In this document: positions 8,527 through 18,356 of the stretch, one piece after another | Layout: each line of letters begins with the position of its first letter | How positions within the stretch are numbered: position 1 is the stretch's first letter | Notes under the pieces: generated by a model | Databases searched by the model: none | Seen by the model: the letters and a program-made list of their open reading frames with translations, nothing else | Told to the model about the DNA's origin: nothing | Origin: Nitrososphaerota archaeon | GTDB taxonomy: Archaea; Thermoproteota; Nitrososphaeria; Nitrososphaerales; Nitrosopumilaceae | DNA length: 34,593 nucleotides | Direction of reading: 5' to 3' | NCBI GenBank assembly: GCA_018263495.1 | Contig: JAANXC010000081.1 | Span: 1 to 34,593 of the forward strand | Translations under genes and position numbers: made by a program

Positions 8527-9822
8527 ATGATTTACATGAATCTTGATCGGACCCACCATGTTGAGGACATCAATGCTGGTATGAAAGGTCAGGAAGTTGT
8601 TCTTGGAGGCTGGGTAGAAGATTTAAGAAAAATGGGCAAAATGACATTTCTTACATTACGCGATGTCACAGGTATTATTCAAATCATACTCACGGATGAT
8701 GTAATAAAATCAATCGAAGATATCACCAGACAAAGCGTTGTTAGAATAACTGGTAAAATACAGGATACAAAGGCTAGAGATTTTGAATGTGAAATTAAGG
8801 CTGATGGAATTGATGTGTTAACAAAGGCTGTTCATCCTCTGCCTATTGATCCTATTGGTAGGCTTGAAAGCCATATTGACAACAGACTTAACTCTAGGGC
8901 ATTGGATATGCGTAACCAAAAAACAGCGTCAATCTTCAAAGTTAGGCATCACGTTTTAGCATCATTAAGAAAAACATTATCAGAAAAGAAATTCATGGAG
9001 ATTACTACGCCAAAAATTATTGGTAGTGCAAGTGAAGGAGGCGCAAATTTGTTCTCATTGGATTATTTTGGAAAACAAGCATATCTGGCACAAAGCCCGC
9101 AGCTCTATAAGGAACAGATGACAATTGGTCTAGAAAGAGTATTTGAAATAGCATCATTTTATCGAGCAGAAAAATCACATACTGGCAGACACTTAAGCGA
9201 GTTTACTAGCGTTGACATCGAAGCCGCATTTATGGATTACACTGATGTGATGAATGTTTTAGAAGATTTAGTTCTTAATACTTTCAAGTATGTTTCCGAA
9301 AACTGTAAAAAGGAACAAGAAATTTTAGGGAACGAAATCACTATACCTAATAGCCCGTTTAAAAAAATTACATACTCGAAAGCTTTAGAAGAGCTGAATG
9401 GAAAAGATGTTAAACTAGAATTTGGTGACGACCTTTTAGATTCACACTTGAGAATAATAGGAGAAAACCACCCAAGTTTTTATTTCATAACAGACTGGCC
9501 AATCAAGCTTAAGCCATTTTACATAATGGAAAAGGAAGACACTCCTGAACTTTCAGAGTCATTTGATTTACAATTTGGTTATCTTGAATTGTCATCTGGT
9601 GGAACTAGACTGTATAACCCAGAGAAGATTAAAGCAAGATTAAGTGAGCAAGATCTTGACCCTTCAAAATTTTCGGAACACCTACAGGCGTTTGATTGGG
9701 GTATGCCACCACATGCAGGTTGGGGATTAGGATTAGAAAGACTACTAACGGTAATTCTAGGAATAGATAATGTAAGAGAAGTTATTTTGTATCCAAGAGA
9801 CCCAGAAAGATTAAAGCCTTGA
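8527..9822 (+). CDS. aspS: Aspartyl-tRNA(Asx) synthetase, archaeal type
   Basis: OB-fold anticodon-binding N-terminus; class II motifs (FMEITTPKIIGSASEGGANLF, YRAEKSHTGRHLSEFTSVDIE, GWGLGLERLLTVILGIDNVREVILYPRDPERLKP). Confidence 0.95.
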   Translation: MIYMNLDRTHHVEDINAGMKGQEVVLGGWVEDLRKMGKMTFLTLRDVTGIIQIILTDDVIKSIEDITRQSVVRITGKIQDTKARDFECEIKADGIDVLTKAVHPLPIDPIGRLESHIDNRLNSRALDMRNQKTASIFKVRHHVLASLRKTLSEKKFMEITTPKIIGSASEGGANLFSLDYFGKQAYLAQSPQLYKEQMTIGLERVFEIASFYRAEKSHTGRHLSEFTSVDIEAAFMDYTDVMNVLEDLVLNTFKYVSENCKKEQEILGNEITIPNSPFKKITYSKALEELNGKDVKLEFGDDLLDSHLRIIGENHPSFYFITDWPIKLKPFYIMEKEDTPELSESFDLQFGYLELSSGGTRLYNPEKIKARLSEQDLDPSKFSEHLQAFDWGMPPHAGWGLGLERLLTVILGIDNVREVILYPRDPERLKP

Positions 9823-10830
9823 GATAATTTCTTTAGTAAACTCCATCGTGGTTTTATCCCCGCCTGTATCTTTTGTTTTAATATTATTTTTTACTACATC
9901 GTATACAACATCCTCTAATTTTTGTCCAACATCAATGCATTTCTGATCATTGTGCTTATTCCCAAGCCAATCTAGCATCATTTTGATTGAAAGAATGAAT
10001 GATGTAGGATTTGCAACCTGTTTTCCCGCAATATCAAATGCCGCTCCATGTACTGGTTCAAACAAGCCAAAATTATCACCTATATTTGCAGCAGGAGCCA
10101 TACCTAAACCACCTACCACTTGAGCTGATTCATCAGAAAGTATATCTCCAAACAAATTGGTTGTAACAATCACATCAAATAGTTGTGGTTGGCGAATTAA
10201 ATTCATCGAACATGCATCAACATACATCTCTTCAAATTTAATATCAGGAAAATCATTGGCAACTTTTGAACATGTACGAGAAAATAATCCATCAGTTTTT
10301 TTCATCACATTTGATTTATGAACACATGTAACTTTCTTCATTTTCCTTTGACTTGCAATTGTAAAAGCATGATTTGCAATTCTTTTTGATGCCTTTTCAG
10401 AAATAATTCTCATTGCCACAGCTACATCACCAATATCAAATTCTTCACCAGTGTACAAATCCTCCGTATTTTCTCTGACAATTACTAAATCCACATCATC
10501 GCGTAATGATGGCATGTTTGGATATGACTTTGCAGGTCTAATGTTTGCATAAAGATCTAACATGCGTCTCAAGTACACGATTACGTCTTTTGCACTTTCA
10601 CCTACTGGTGCCTTTAAGCATGCATCAGAGTTTTTTATTGTTTCAAAGGCTTCAGCGGGCAATGCTTCACCAGTATTTTTTAAAACAGTATCACCTGCTT
10701 CAAGTTTTTTTATTTCAAATTTAACGCCCATATTATCGTTAATTGCTTGTAAAATACTGAAAGCTGATTCAGATATCTCTGGACCTATTCCATCACCTGT
10801 AACTAGTGAAATTTCGTATTTCTGGCTCAT
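9811..10830 (-). CDS. leuB: Isocitrate/isopropylmalate dehydrogenase family protein, probably 3-isopropylmalate dehydrogenase
   Basis: VTGDGIGPEI, IVRENTEDLYTG, HKSNVMKKTDGLF, TTNLFGDILSDE; adjacent to leuA. Overlaps the convergent aspS end by 12 nt. Confidence 0.85.
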   Translation of the reverse strand: MSQKYEISLVTGDGIGPEISESAFSILQAINDNMGVKFEIKKLEAGDTVLKNTGEALPAEAFETIKNSDACLKAPVGESAKDVIVYLRRMLDLYANIRPAKSYPNMPSLRDDVDLVIVRENTEDLYTGEEFDIGDVAVAMRIISEKASKRIANHAFTIASQRKMKKVTCVHKSNVMKKTDGLFSRTCSKVANDFPDIKFEEMYVDACSMNLIRQPQLFDVIVTTNLFGDILSDESAQVVGGLGMAPAANIGDNFGLFEPVHGAAFDIAGKQVANPTSFILSIKMMLDWLGNKHNDQKCIDVGQKLEDVVYDVVKNNIKTKDTGGDKTTMEFTKEIISRL

Positions 10831-10846
10831 TTTTCTATACCAATAA

Positions 10847-12358
10847 TTACGCCTTTTTTTGCTTAACTAATTTTTTTAGCATAATCCTGTTCATTCCATC
10901 AATAACAGCCTGCACACTAGTTATGACAATATCTTCACCAATGGATTTTGAAGAAACCATGTTTTGCATAGCATCTTCGAGTTTAACCGTTACCTCACAT
11001 AATGCACTAGAACCGCCAGAGATAGACGCTAAATTATAATCCTTAATTCTTATTTCTGAAATTGTATCCGTGATTTTCTGAATTGCATTAAGTGACGCAT
11101 CTACCGGTCCCACGCCATAATCTGTTGCCGTATGTTCATTGCCGTCAATGTTTAATTTTATAAACGCATATGGCATATTACCAATTCCAGTGGAAACTGA
11201 AAAACCTGTTAATTGCACTAAACGTTTTAGTTTAGAGTCACCCATTACTTCATTGGCAATTGACAATAACTCAACATCAGTAACATGTTTTCCTTGATCC
11301 CCAATTGATTTCACTTTTGTAAGAATTTGTTTTAACTGATCCTTATCGGGTTGTACTCCATACTCTTCAAGCATAGAATTAATTCCATGAGCGCCAGCAT
11401 GTTTACCCACCTGAAGCCATCTGTTACGCCCTACAATTTCAGGGCTGATTGGCTCATAGGTAAGCGGATTGCTCAAAACTCCATGAGTATGTATACCTGA
11501 TTCATGACCAAATGCATTTTCACCTATGATTGCCTTGTTAGGTTGAACTGGCATTCCAGCTAATTTTGAAACATATTTTGATGTCTCATAAAGAAGTTCA
11601 GTTTTGATGTTAGTCTCCCAAGATTGATCAAATCTCAAGCATTGTAATGCCATCACAAGTTCTTCGAGAGATGCATTACCCGCGCGTTCACCAATACCGT
11701 TTATTGTTACATGTGCACACTGTGCGCCAGCTTGTATTCCGGATATGGCATTAGCTACCGCAAGTCCAAAATCATTATGGCAATGCATGCTAATTGGTAA
11801 TTTAGTTGCCTCAATAGCATCCCTTGTGATTTCAGCGATATATTGTGGCGTTGAATACCCAACAGTATCAGGTATATCTATTCTATCAGCTCCAGCTTTT
11901 GTAACTGCTGTAAATATTTTTTTTAAGAAATCACGATCTGTGCGTGTTGCATCCTCAGCTGAGAATTCAACCTGTAAACCTCGTGATTTTGCATATTCAA
12001 CTGATTCTACAGCCTTTTCAAGCGCCTGATCTTGTGAAAGATGTAATTTATGCTGAAGATGAATATCTGAAGTTGCAATAAACGTGTGAACGTACTTTAA
12101 ACCACAGTCAATTACTGCATCAATATCTCGTTGATTTGTTCTAGCAAGACCACATAACTCAGCAGATAGATTTGCCTGTGTGATCATTTTAATGGCATTT
12201 TGTTCTCCTTCTGAGATAACAGGGAATCCTGTCTCTATAGCATCAACACCCAACTCATCTAATTTTTTTGCAATGCTTAACTTGTTTTCAGGTGATAAAG
12301 CAACGCCAGGTGACTGTTCTCCGTCCCTCAATGTTGTATCAAAAATTCTGACTTTCAT
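10847..12358 (-). CDS. leuA: 2-isopropylmalate synthase
   Basis: IFDTTLRDGEQSPGVALSPENKLSIAKKLDELGVDAIETGFP, HCHNDFGLAVANA, NGIGERAGN, plus a C-terminal LeuA allosteric domain. Confidence 0.93.
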   Translation of the reverse strand: MKVRIFDTTLRDGEQSPGVALSPENKLSIAKKLDELGVDAIETGFPVISEGEQNAIKMITQANLSAELCGLARTNQRDIDAVIDCGLKYVHTFIATSDIHLQHKLHLSQDQALEKAVESVEYAKSRGLQVEFSAEDATRTDRDFLKKIFTAVTKAGADRIDIPDTVGYSTPQYIAEITRDAIEATKLPISMHCHNDFGLAVANAISGIQAGAQCAHVTINGIGERAGNASLEELVMALQCLRFDQSWETNIKTELLYETSKYVSKLAGMPVQPNKAIIGENAFGHESGIHTHGVLSNPLTYEPISPEIVGRNRWLQVGKHAGAHGINSMLEEYGVQPDKDQLKQILTKVKSIGDQGKHVTDVELLSIANEVMGDSKLKRLVQLTGFSVSTGIGNMPYAFIKLNIDGNEHTATDYGVGPVDASLNAIQKITDTISEIRIKDYNLASISGGSSALCEVTVKLEDAMQNMVSSKSIGEDIVITSVQAVIDGMNRIMLKKLVKQKKA

Positions 12359-12368
12359 TTCATATCAT

Positions 12369-12845
12369 CTATAATGCAGTTACCCCAGTCCTAGCAGAAT
12401 CTAAAATACCAAATGGTTTTACTGATTCCTCAAACTCTTTAATTTTATCAGGTGTAGATGTTAACTCAGCTATCAATGAACCCTCCTGGCCATTGTGAAT
12501 TTTTGCACCGTACGTATCTGCTAACTTGTTAATCTCTGTATTATCTGACTCTCCATTTGATTTGATCTTAAACAATACCAATTCCTTATACACACTCTCT
12601 TTCTCATCTAGTCTTTTGACCTCTATTGTATCAATCATTTTATCAAGTTGTTTAACAATTTGCGCAATTTGTTTTTCAGTGCCAACAGTTGTTATTGTCA
12701 TCTTTGAAAATTCAGGGTTTTCCATTACACCTACTGATATGCTATCTATGTTGAAATTCCTAGCTCGGAACAAGTGAGTGACCTTGAATAATATTCCCGG
12801 TTTATTTTCAACACGGATTGATAATATTGCCCACATAACACTCAC
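12369..12845 (-). CDS. ilvN: Acetolactate synthase small (regulatory) subunit
   Basis: ACT domain ILSIRVENKPGILFKVTHLFRARNFNIDSISVG and IlvN C-terminus; stop of ilvB overlaps its start. Confidence 0.93.
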   Translation of the reverse strand: MSVMWAILSIRVENKPGILFKVTHLFRARNFNIDSISVGVMENPEFSKMTITTVGTEKQIAQIVKQLDKMIDTIEVKRLDEKESVYKELVLFKIKSNGESDNTEINKLADTYGAKIHNGQEGSLIAELTSTPDKIKEFEESVKPFGILDSARTGVTAL

Positions 12846-14548
12846 TACGATGGTAAGATCATATCCTTTAATGAAGTCCCAGGTGCAACAAATGGTAAAA
12901 CATCCTCTTCTGGATCTATTGGTATGTCAATTACTGTAGCTACGTCACTGTTAAGACCAGCTTTAACCGCTTTGCCTAACTCATCAAGTGATTGAGCCCT
13001 TATACCTTGTGCGCCATATGATTCCGCTAATTTAACGTAATCCGGACAGTTTTTTAGATCAATGCCAATCATTCTTTTTTCATAGAAAGTTCGCTGCCAT
13101 TGCGCAACCATTCCTAATGAAAAATTGTTGATCAAGAATACTATAACTGGAATATCCTCTAATACAGAAGTTGCAAGTGAGTTTTCTGTCATGTTGAAAC
13201 TTCCATCGCCAGCAATATCTAGTACTGGTACATCGGGTCGTGCAACTTTTGCACCTATAGCTGCAGGGAAACCCCATCCCATTGTACCAAGACCAGTAGA
13301 ACTAAAGAATGTACCAGGATGTATTGCATCGAAAAATAATGACGCCCACATTTGGTGTTGACCTACTTCAGTCGTAACTATTGATTCCTTAGGAAGTACT
13401 TCTCTCAATTTCCTTAAAATCTTGGCTGCCGACATTTCACCTGGATGTAATTTTAGATTTTCACGCCAATAATCTTTAACCTCATTAACATGTTCTAACC
13501 ACTTATTTCCATCAGATTTTTTCAATACCTTTTTCGCAAGAAGTTTAAGCATAACTCTTAGCGAGGCCTTAACATCACCAACAACTGCTACTTGTGTTGT
13601 CTGATTCTTTCCAATTTCTGCAGGATCTACATCCATATGGATAATTTTCAAATTCCTTTCAAACTCTTCAAATGTTCCAACAGAACGGTCAGAAAATCTC
13701 GTACCAATTGCTAAAACACAATCTACTTCAGTCATAATCTTATTAGCTTCAGCATGACCATGCATTCCAATTGGACCTAATGAAAGTGGATGATTCTCTG
13801 GGAAAGAGCCTTTACCCTTGAATGTTGTAACAACTGGGATCATTAACATTTCAGCAACGGATTGAAGTTCTGCGAATGCAGAAGAAATTATTGTTCCACC
13901 TCCAGCTAAAATTATTGGTTTTTCTGTGGAAAGAAGTAAATCTATAGATCTTTCAATATTTACCATATCAACGTCAGTCCATGGATGATAGCCAGGCATT
14001 CTTACTTCATCAGGAAAAGTAACTTTCGCTTCATTTTGCTGAACATCTTTTGGTATATCAAGTAATACAGGACCAGGTCTACCAGTTTCTGCAACGTAAA
14101 ACCCTTTTTTTACAACTTCAGGAATTTCTTCAACTGTTCTTGGTTGGAATGCATATTTTACAGATGGATTTGACATTCCAATTATGTCACTCTCTTGGAA
14201 CGCATCACGACCAATCATGTTAACTGGAACCTGTCCAGTGACTGCTACCATTGGTGCAGAATCTGCTTGTGCTGTTGCAATTCCAGTTAACAAATTTGTT
14301 GCACCAGGACCCGATGTCGCAAAGCAAACACCTGGTTTTCTGCTAACTCTACCAAAACCATCGGCCATATGCGCAGCTGATTGTTCATGTCTGACTAGTA
14401 TATGACGTATGTCGCTTTTGAAAAGCTCATCATACATTGGTAAGTTCGCACCTCCCGGTAACCCGAAGACTTCCTTAACGCCTTCCTTTTCCAACGCTTT
14501 CATAAGCGCTTTTCCACCATTCATAATTTCCATTTTATCGCTCATCAT
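12845..14548 (-). CDS. ilvB: Acetolactate synthase large subunit (TPP-dependent)
   Basis: GLPGGANLPMYDEL, RHEQSAAHMADGFGR, GPGATNLLTGIATA, TPP motif GDGSFNMTENSLATSV...NN. Confidence 0.95.
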   Translation of the reverse strand: MMSDKMEIMNGGKALMKALEKEGVKEVFGLPGGANLPMYDELFKSDIRHILVRHEQSAAHMADGFGRVSRKPGVCFATSGPGATNLLTGIATAQADSAPMVAVTGQVPVNMIGRDAFQESDIIGMSNPSVKYAFQPRTVEEIPEVVKKGFYVAETGRPGPVLLDIPKDVQQNEAKVTFPDEVRMPGYHPWTDVDMVNIERSIDLLLSTEKPIILAGGGTIISSAFAELQSVAEMLMIPVVTTFKGKGSFPENHPLSLGPIGMHGHAEANKIMTEVDCVLAIGTRFSDRSVGTFEEFERNLKIIHMDVDPAEIGKNQTTQVAVVGDVKASLRVMLKLLAKKVLKKSDGNKWLEHVNEVKDYWRENLKLHPGEMSAAKILRKLREVLPKESIVTTEVGQHQMWASLFFDAIHPGTFFSSTGLGTMGWGFPAAIGAKVARPDVPVLDIAGDGSFNMTENSLATSVLEDIPVIVFLINNFSLGMVAQWQRTFYEKRMIGIDLKNCPDYVKLAESYGAQGIRAQSLDELGKAVKAGLNSDVATVIDIPIDPEEDVLPFVAPGTSLKDMILPS

Positions 14549-14766
14549 CTACACCATAATTTTAATCGTGTTAAAAACTGGCTGTGGATTTACAGCAGGT
14601 CAACTAGCAACAGAATACCTACAATGCTAGTTTTACTGATTTGATTCATACAGCAACGTATGCAAATCATGTTGAATTAATTAATGTTTCCTGAACACAT
14701 GACCAGAACGAATTGTTTGAATTTCTATTAACACTTAAACTGACCAATTAGTAAGAAAACCTGATT

Positions 14767-15171
14767 TTGGTAGATCAAGAAGAAATTGTTAAGGTAATTC
14801 AAACTTTTTTTGAAACTGGTAAAACAAAGAATTTTTCAGTGTTAGGCGATATTCAAATTAATTCACCAGAATTTTCTAGTTTTAGTGACGTCCCACCATA
14901 TGGTTTAAAGGGTTACGCTGAATCGATAGCACTTGAGGAATTAAGATTCTCAAGCATTTCTGATTATGATTATGAAATAAAAAATGTTAAAATCAGTATT
15001 TTTGGAAGTACAGGAATTGTCACATTTGTATTGAACCAAAAAGGCATGCTGGTAGACAATAAGGCTTTCACTGGTCAGCATATTACAATTAATGGTAGGG
15101 CAACATTTGTTTTAATTAAAAAAGACACTTGGAAAATTTTGCATTACCATCTTGATAAAATTTCCAATTAA
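14767..15171 (+). CDS. SnoaL/NTF2-like fold protein
   Basis: TTG start; 134 aa with the alpha+beta NTF2-like pattern (VTFVLNQKG...TINGRATFVLIKKDTWKILHYHLDKI). Confidence 0.65.
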   Translation: MVDQEEIVKVIQTFFETGKTKNFSVLGDIQINSPEFSSFSDVPPYGLKGYAESIALEELRFSSISDYDYEIKNVKISIFGSTGIVTFVLNQKGMLVDNKAFTGQHITINGRATFVLIKKDTWKILHYHLDKISN

Positions 15172-15182
15172 TTTTTTGCATA

Positions 15183-15998
15183 CTATTTTTCTGATTTAGG
15201 TAATTTTGGTTTAGGCTGGCAAAACTTTTTGTATAGTTCATCGGCTTCGTCAACATTTGCATTTCCATGTATAATTGAACGAACTGCACGTATCATGGGT
15301 ACAGGATTTTTAGATTGCCAAATATTTCGTCCCATATCAACTCCTACTGCACCATGCTCGATTGAGTTGTATGATAATTCAAGAGCGTCACGCTCTGCGA
15401 TTTTTTTACCCCCAGCCACAATTATTGGTACAGGACAAGATTCTGTTACTTTATCAAAATCTTCACAATAGTATGTCTTGACAATATGTGCGCCTTGTTC
15501 AGCAGCAATTCTGCATGCTAAAGATAGATAACGTGCATCCTTTTGCCCAATTTCTTTTCCCACGGCTGTAACAGCAAGAACCGGAATACCATACTCCTCT
15601 GCTTCATTAACTAATCTGCCTAGGTTAACAATCGTTTGTTGTTCATACTTTGAGCCGACAAAAATTGACATAGCCAATGCAGATGCATTCAATCTAATAG
15701 CATCTTTAATACTTACAGTGATTTGTTCATTCGATAAATCCTCTCCAATGATGCTAGAACCACCAGAAACTCTCAATACAATTGGCACAGAAGATTTTGG
15801 ATCAACAGATGTTCTTTGTACACCTCGAGTAAGCATTATTGAGTCACAGTATTTGAGTATGGGCGCAATTGTTTTTTTAGGAATCTCTAATTTTTCAGTA
15901 GGGCCTAGAAAATATCCATGATCAACAGCAAGCATTAACGCGCGATTATCATTTGGTTTAATGATACTAGATATTCGATTTTGTAATCCCCAATCCAT
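15183..15998 (-). CDS. LsrF/class I aldolase-family (DeoC/FbaB superfamily) protein
   Basis: DWGLQNRISSII...MLAVDHGYFLGPTEKLE...MLTRGVQR...GAHIVKTYYCE...CPVPIIVAGGKK...GAVGVDMGRNIWQS matches my recollection of LsrF, including the catalytic Lys region. Confidence 0.85.
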   Translation of the reverse strand: MDWGLQNRISSIIKPNDNRALMLAVDHGYFLGPTEKLEIPKKTIAPILKYCDSIMLTRGVQRTSVDPKSSVPIVLRVSGGSSIIGEDLSNEQITVSIKDAIRLNASALAMSIFVGSKYEQQTIVNLGRLVNEAEEYGIPVLAVTAVGKEIGQKDARYLSLACRIAAEQGAHIVKTYYCEDFDKVTESCPVPIIVAGGKKIAERDALELSYNSIEHGAVGVDMGRNIWQSKNPVPMIRAVRSIIHGNANVDEADELYKKFCQPKPKLPKSEK

Positions 15999-16043
15999 TT
16001 TACTTCGATTTCACAAAAAACAATTTGCCTTCTTAAGCCTTTC

Positions 16044-17075
16044 TCAATTACTAATGATTATTTTCATAGCATTATCACCTGATTTGGCATGCACGAATGC
16101 CTGTTGGCACTCATCTAAATTATATCTGTGCGTAATTAGCTGTGACACGTTAATTTCTTTATTGTTTATTAGATCAACCGCATGTCTAGTATCATCGTCA
16201 GATGCTGCATAAGAATTAACAATTGTAATACCCTTTGAGTATATTTCACTCATATCAAGTTCAACATTTGCGCCCTTACTTGGTACACCAAACATAACAA
16301 TTGTACCACCCCTTCTGACGAAACTAACAGCATCCTTTAATGCATCCAAGCTGCTGGTAGATACGATAACAACATCAACCCCTTGATTCGCAGTTTCAGA
16401 TTTTATTTGCTCTAAAGCATTAGTCTTACCAGGATGGATTGTTGTAGTCTCAATTTTTTTTGCAAAATTCAATCTAAATTCATTCAAATCCAAACAAAAT
16501 ATTTTTCCAAAACCATGATATTTTGCAAGCAATGCATGCATAATTCCAGTAGGGCCAACACCAAGTATAGCAACACTATCATTTTTTTTATGTGAAAATT
16601 TATTCCAGGCTCTAATACAACACGCAAGTGGTTCAATCATTGCAGCCTCTTCAAATGACATACTGGCAGGAATTTTTATTACACCACCATGCTTTACATT
16701 CCATTCCGGGACAATATACTCATCTGCAAGTCCACAAGGTTCAAGATTTGATTTGTAATATCTTTCACACATTGTTTCATTTCCATGACTACATTCATGA
16801 CAATCATCTGAATAACATGCAACGTGATGATGTGTAAACACACGATCACCAACACTGAAATTTGAAATTTCTGAACCAACTTGCGTTATTATTCCTGCTG
16901 GCTCATGTCCAAGTCTCATTGATGGTTGTCCATATTTTCCAAATACTTTTTCAACATCAGAGCCACAAATTCCACAAGCATGCATTTGAACAAGTATGTC
17001 ACCCGGACCAAGAGATTGTTTTTCTATGTTTTTAATTTCTATACTTGAATTGCCTTTCACTACTGCAGCCTTCAT
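16044..17075 (-). CDS. Zinc-dependent medium-chain alcohol dehydrogenase (sorbitol/threonine dehydrogenase-like)
   Basis: CGICGSDVEKVFG, GHEPAGIITQVGSEISNFSVGDRV, structural-Zn-like Cys cluster CYSDDCHECSHGNETMC, GVGPTGIMHALLAK. Confidence 0.9.
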   Translation of the reverse strand: MKAAVVKGNSSIEIKNIEKQSLGPGDILVQMHACGICGSDVEKVFGKYGQPSMRLGHEPAGIITQVGSEISNFSVGDRVFTHHHVACYSDDCHECSHGNETMCERYYKSNLEPCGLADEYIVPEWNVKHGGVIKIPASMSFEEAAMIEPLACCIRAWNKFSHKKNDSVAILGVGPTGIMHALLAKYHGFGKIFCLDLNEFRLNFAKKIETTTIHPGKTNALEQIKSETANQGVDVVIVSTSSLDALKDAVSFVRRGGTIVMFGVPSKGANVELDMSEIYSKGITIVNSYAASDDDTRHAVDLINNKEINVSQLITHRYNLDECQQAFVHAKSGDNAMKIIISN

Positions 17076-17172
17076 TGGAATATTTCATCAATAATTCTAT
17101 GTAAAGTATGGCATTTGCATGCTAGAAAATCTATCTAGTTAGATTCAAAAGATAGTAAGTTATCATATCAAT

Positions 17173-17280
17173 ATGGCGGAACCATCATTCTGGCCTTATG
17201 GTTTAGGAATTGCTGCGGTCATAGCATTAGCTGTTATCATTCCACTTCTTCGCAAAAGGAGAAAAACTGGATCTAATTAA
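17173..17280 (+). CDS. 35-aa single-TM microprotein
   Basis: ATG 17173 to TAA 17280: MAEPSFWPYGLGIAAVIALAVIIPLLRKRRKTGSN; one TM helix followed by a basic tail. Below the ORF track cutoff. Confidence 0.55.
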   Translation: MAEPSFWPYGLGIAAVIALAVIIPLLRKRRKTGSN

Positions 17281-17282
17281 CA

Positions 17283-17393
17283 ATGTTTGATACAAATGGT
17301 GATCCTATTGGTATGGTATTGCTAGCAGCATGTCTAGTTGGTGTAATAGCATCTGTGGTAGGAATACGAATGTACATACTTTTCAAGAAATAG
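17283..17393 (+). CDS. 36-aa single-TM microprotein
   Basis: ATG 17283 to TAG 17393: MFDTNGDPIGMVLLAACLVGVIASVVGIRMYILFKK; starts 2 nt after the preceding microprotein stop. Confidence 0.55.
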   Translation: MFDTNGDPIGMVLLAACLVGVIASVVGIRMYILFKK

Positions 17394-17452
17394 GCTATTA
17401 CCAAAACCCGCAAACAACTTTAAGGAATTACAAATCAAGCAAAATGTAGAAA

Positions 17453-18013
17453 ATGGCGGGAATTGGCACATTTATCATGCTTGGAGTAGTCGTAGGTTCA
17501 ATTTGTATTTCATTGTCTTTGTTTTTGGATGAACGACTGGTTGATATAACTGAGGAATCGGGCGACTCGGTGACAGTAAACAATGTGGAATTTAATATAA
17601 GCCATATTGGAAACTATGAAAGCTTAGAAAAAACGAAAGAGTATAAGGAATTAGAAAAAACACAGGCGATAAAGGGACTGGCAACAAGCGAAATAGCAGA
17701 AGGGGTTTATTTTCAAATTCAAATTACCGCACATAACATTGGTACTGAAACTGTAAGGTTTACCGGTGGACAGTTTTACCTATTTGACATTAACCAAGAA
17801 AAATATGATGCGGTTTTTATTGGATATGCTGGTTCGGACATAATAGAGGAATTATCAAGGGTAGATCTTTTACCGGGCAGTTCTGTTACTGTTACAACAC
17901 AATTTGATATTCCGTATGATGAAGAAATGAAATACACTGTTGGAATTCTTCCAGATAGATTTGGTCTTCAAGAGTCTGAAGAAAGAGGTTTTGTTTGTAT
18001 AAAAAACTGTTAA
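17453..18013 (+). CDS. Membrane-anchored DUF4352-like protein
   Basis: N-terminal TM; beta-sandwich region YFQIQITAHNIGTETVRFTGGQFYLFDINQEKYDA...LLPGSSVTVTTQFDIP, a DUF4352/telokin-like pattern. Confidence 0.7.
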   Translation: MAGIGTFIMLGVVVGSICISLSLFLDERLVDITEESGDSVTVNNVEFNISHIGNYESLEKTKEYKELEKTQAIKGLATSEIAEGVYFQIQITAHNIGTETVRFTGGQFYLFDINQEKYDAVFIGYAGSDIIEELSRVDLLPGSSVTVTTQFDIPYDEEMKYTVGILPDRFGLQESEERGFVCIKNC

Positions 18014-18034
18014 TGAAATAACTTTTCTATGGCG

Positions 18035-18322
18035 TTATAATTCAGAAAGCAACCCACCGATAAAAGATTCATACTCATCATCTGAAAACGTAATTACTTC
18101 TACCTGATTCTTAGACTTAGCCAACGGAAAGAAGTCTAAATGGTAGCATTCATTGTTAAAATAATATCCAGGGCATGAACAAAAATCCAAATCTGGATCA
18201 AACCAATATTCTTTATCCATTCCCACAACTGTCCAAATCTTCCTATTACTTGGTTCAAAAAGATGCAGTTTGACACGTTTTTCAGATAGGAGTGAATCTA
18301 TTTTTTTAAATTGTAAATCCAT
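18035..18322 (-). CDS. SWIM zinc finger protein
   Basis: 95 aa with FCSCPGYYFNNECYHLDFFPLAK, a CxC-xn-CxH SWIM motif. Confidence 0.8.
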   Translation of the reverse strand: MDLQFKKIDSLLSEKRVKLHLFEPSNRKIWTVVGMDKEYWFDPDLDFCSCPGYYFNNECYHLDFFPLAKSKNQVEVITFSDDEYESFIGGLLSEL

Positions 18323-18356
18323 AAGAATTTAATTAAATCGGATAATTATATTTTTA

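Noticed and set aside
14549-14766. Intergenic region upstream of ilvB, considered for a leader peptide or attenuator
   Set aside because: No Leu/Val/Ile-rich leader peptide or strong terminator hairpin recognised by eye.
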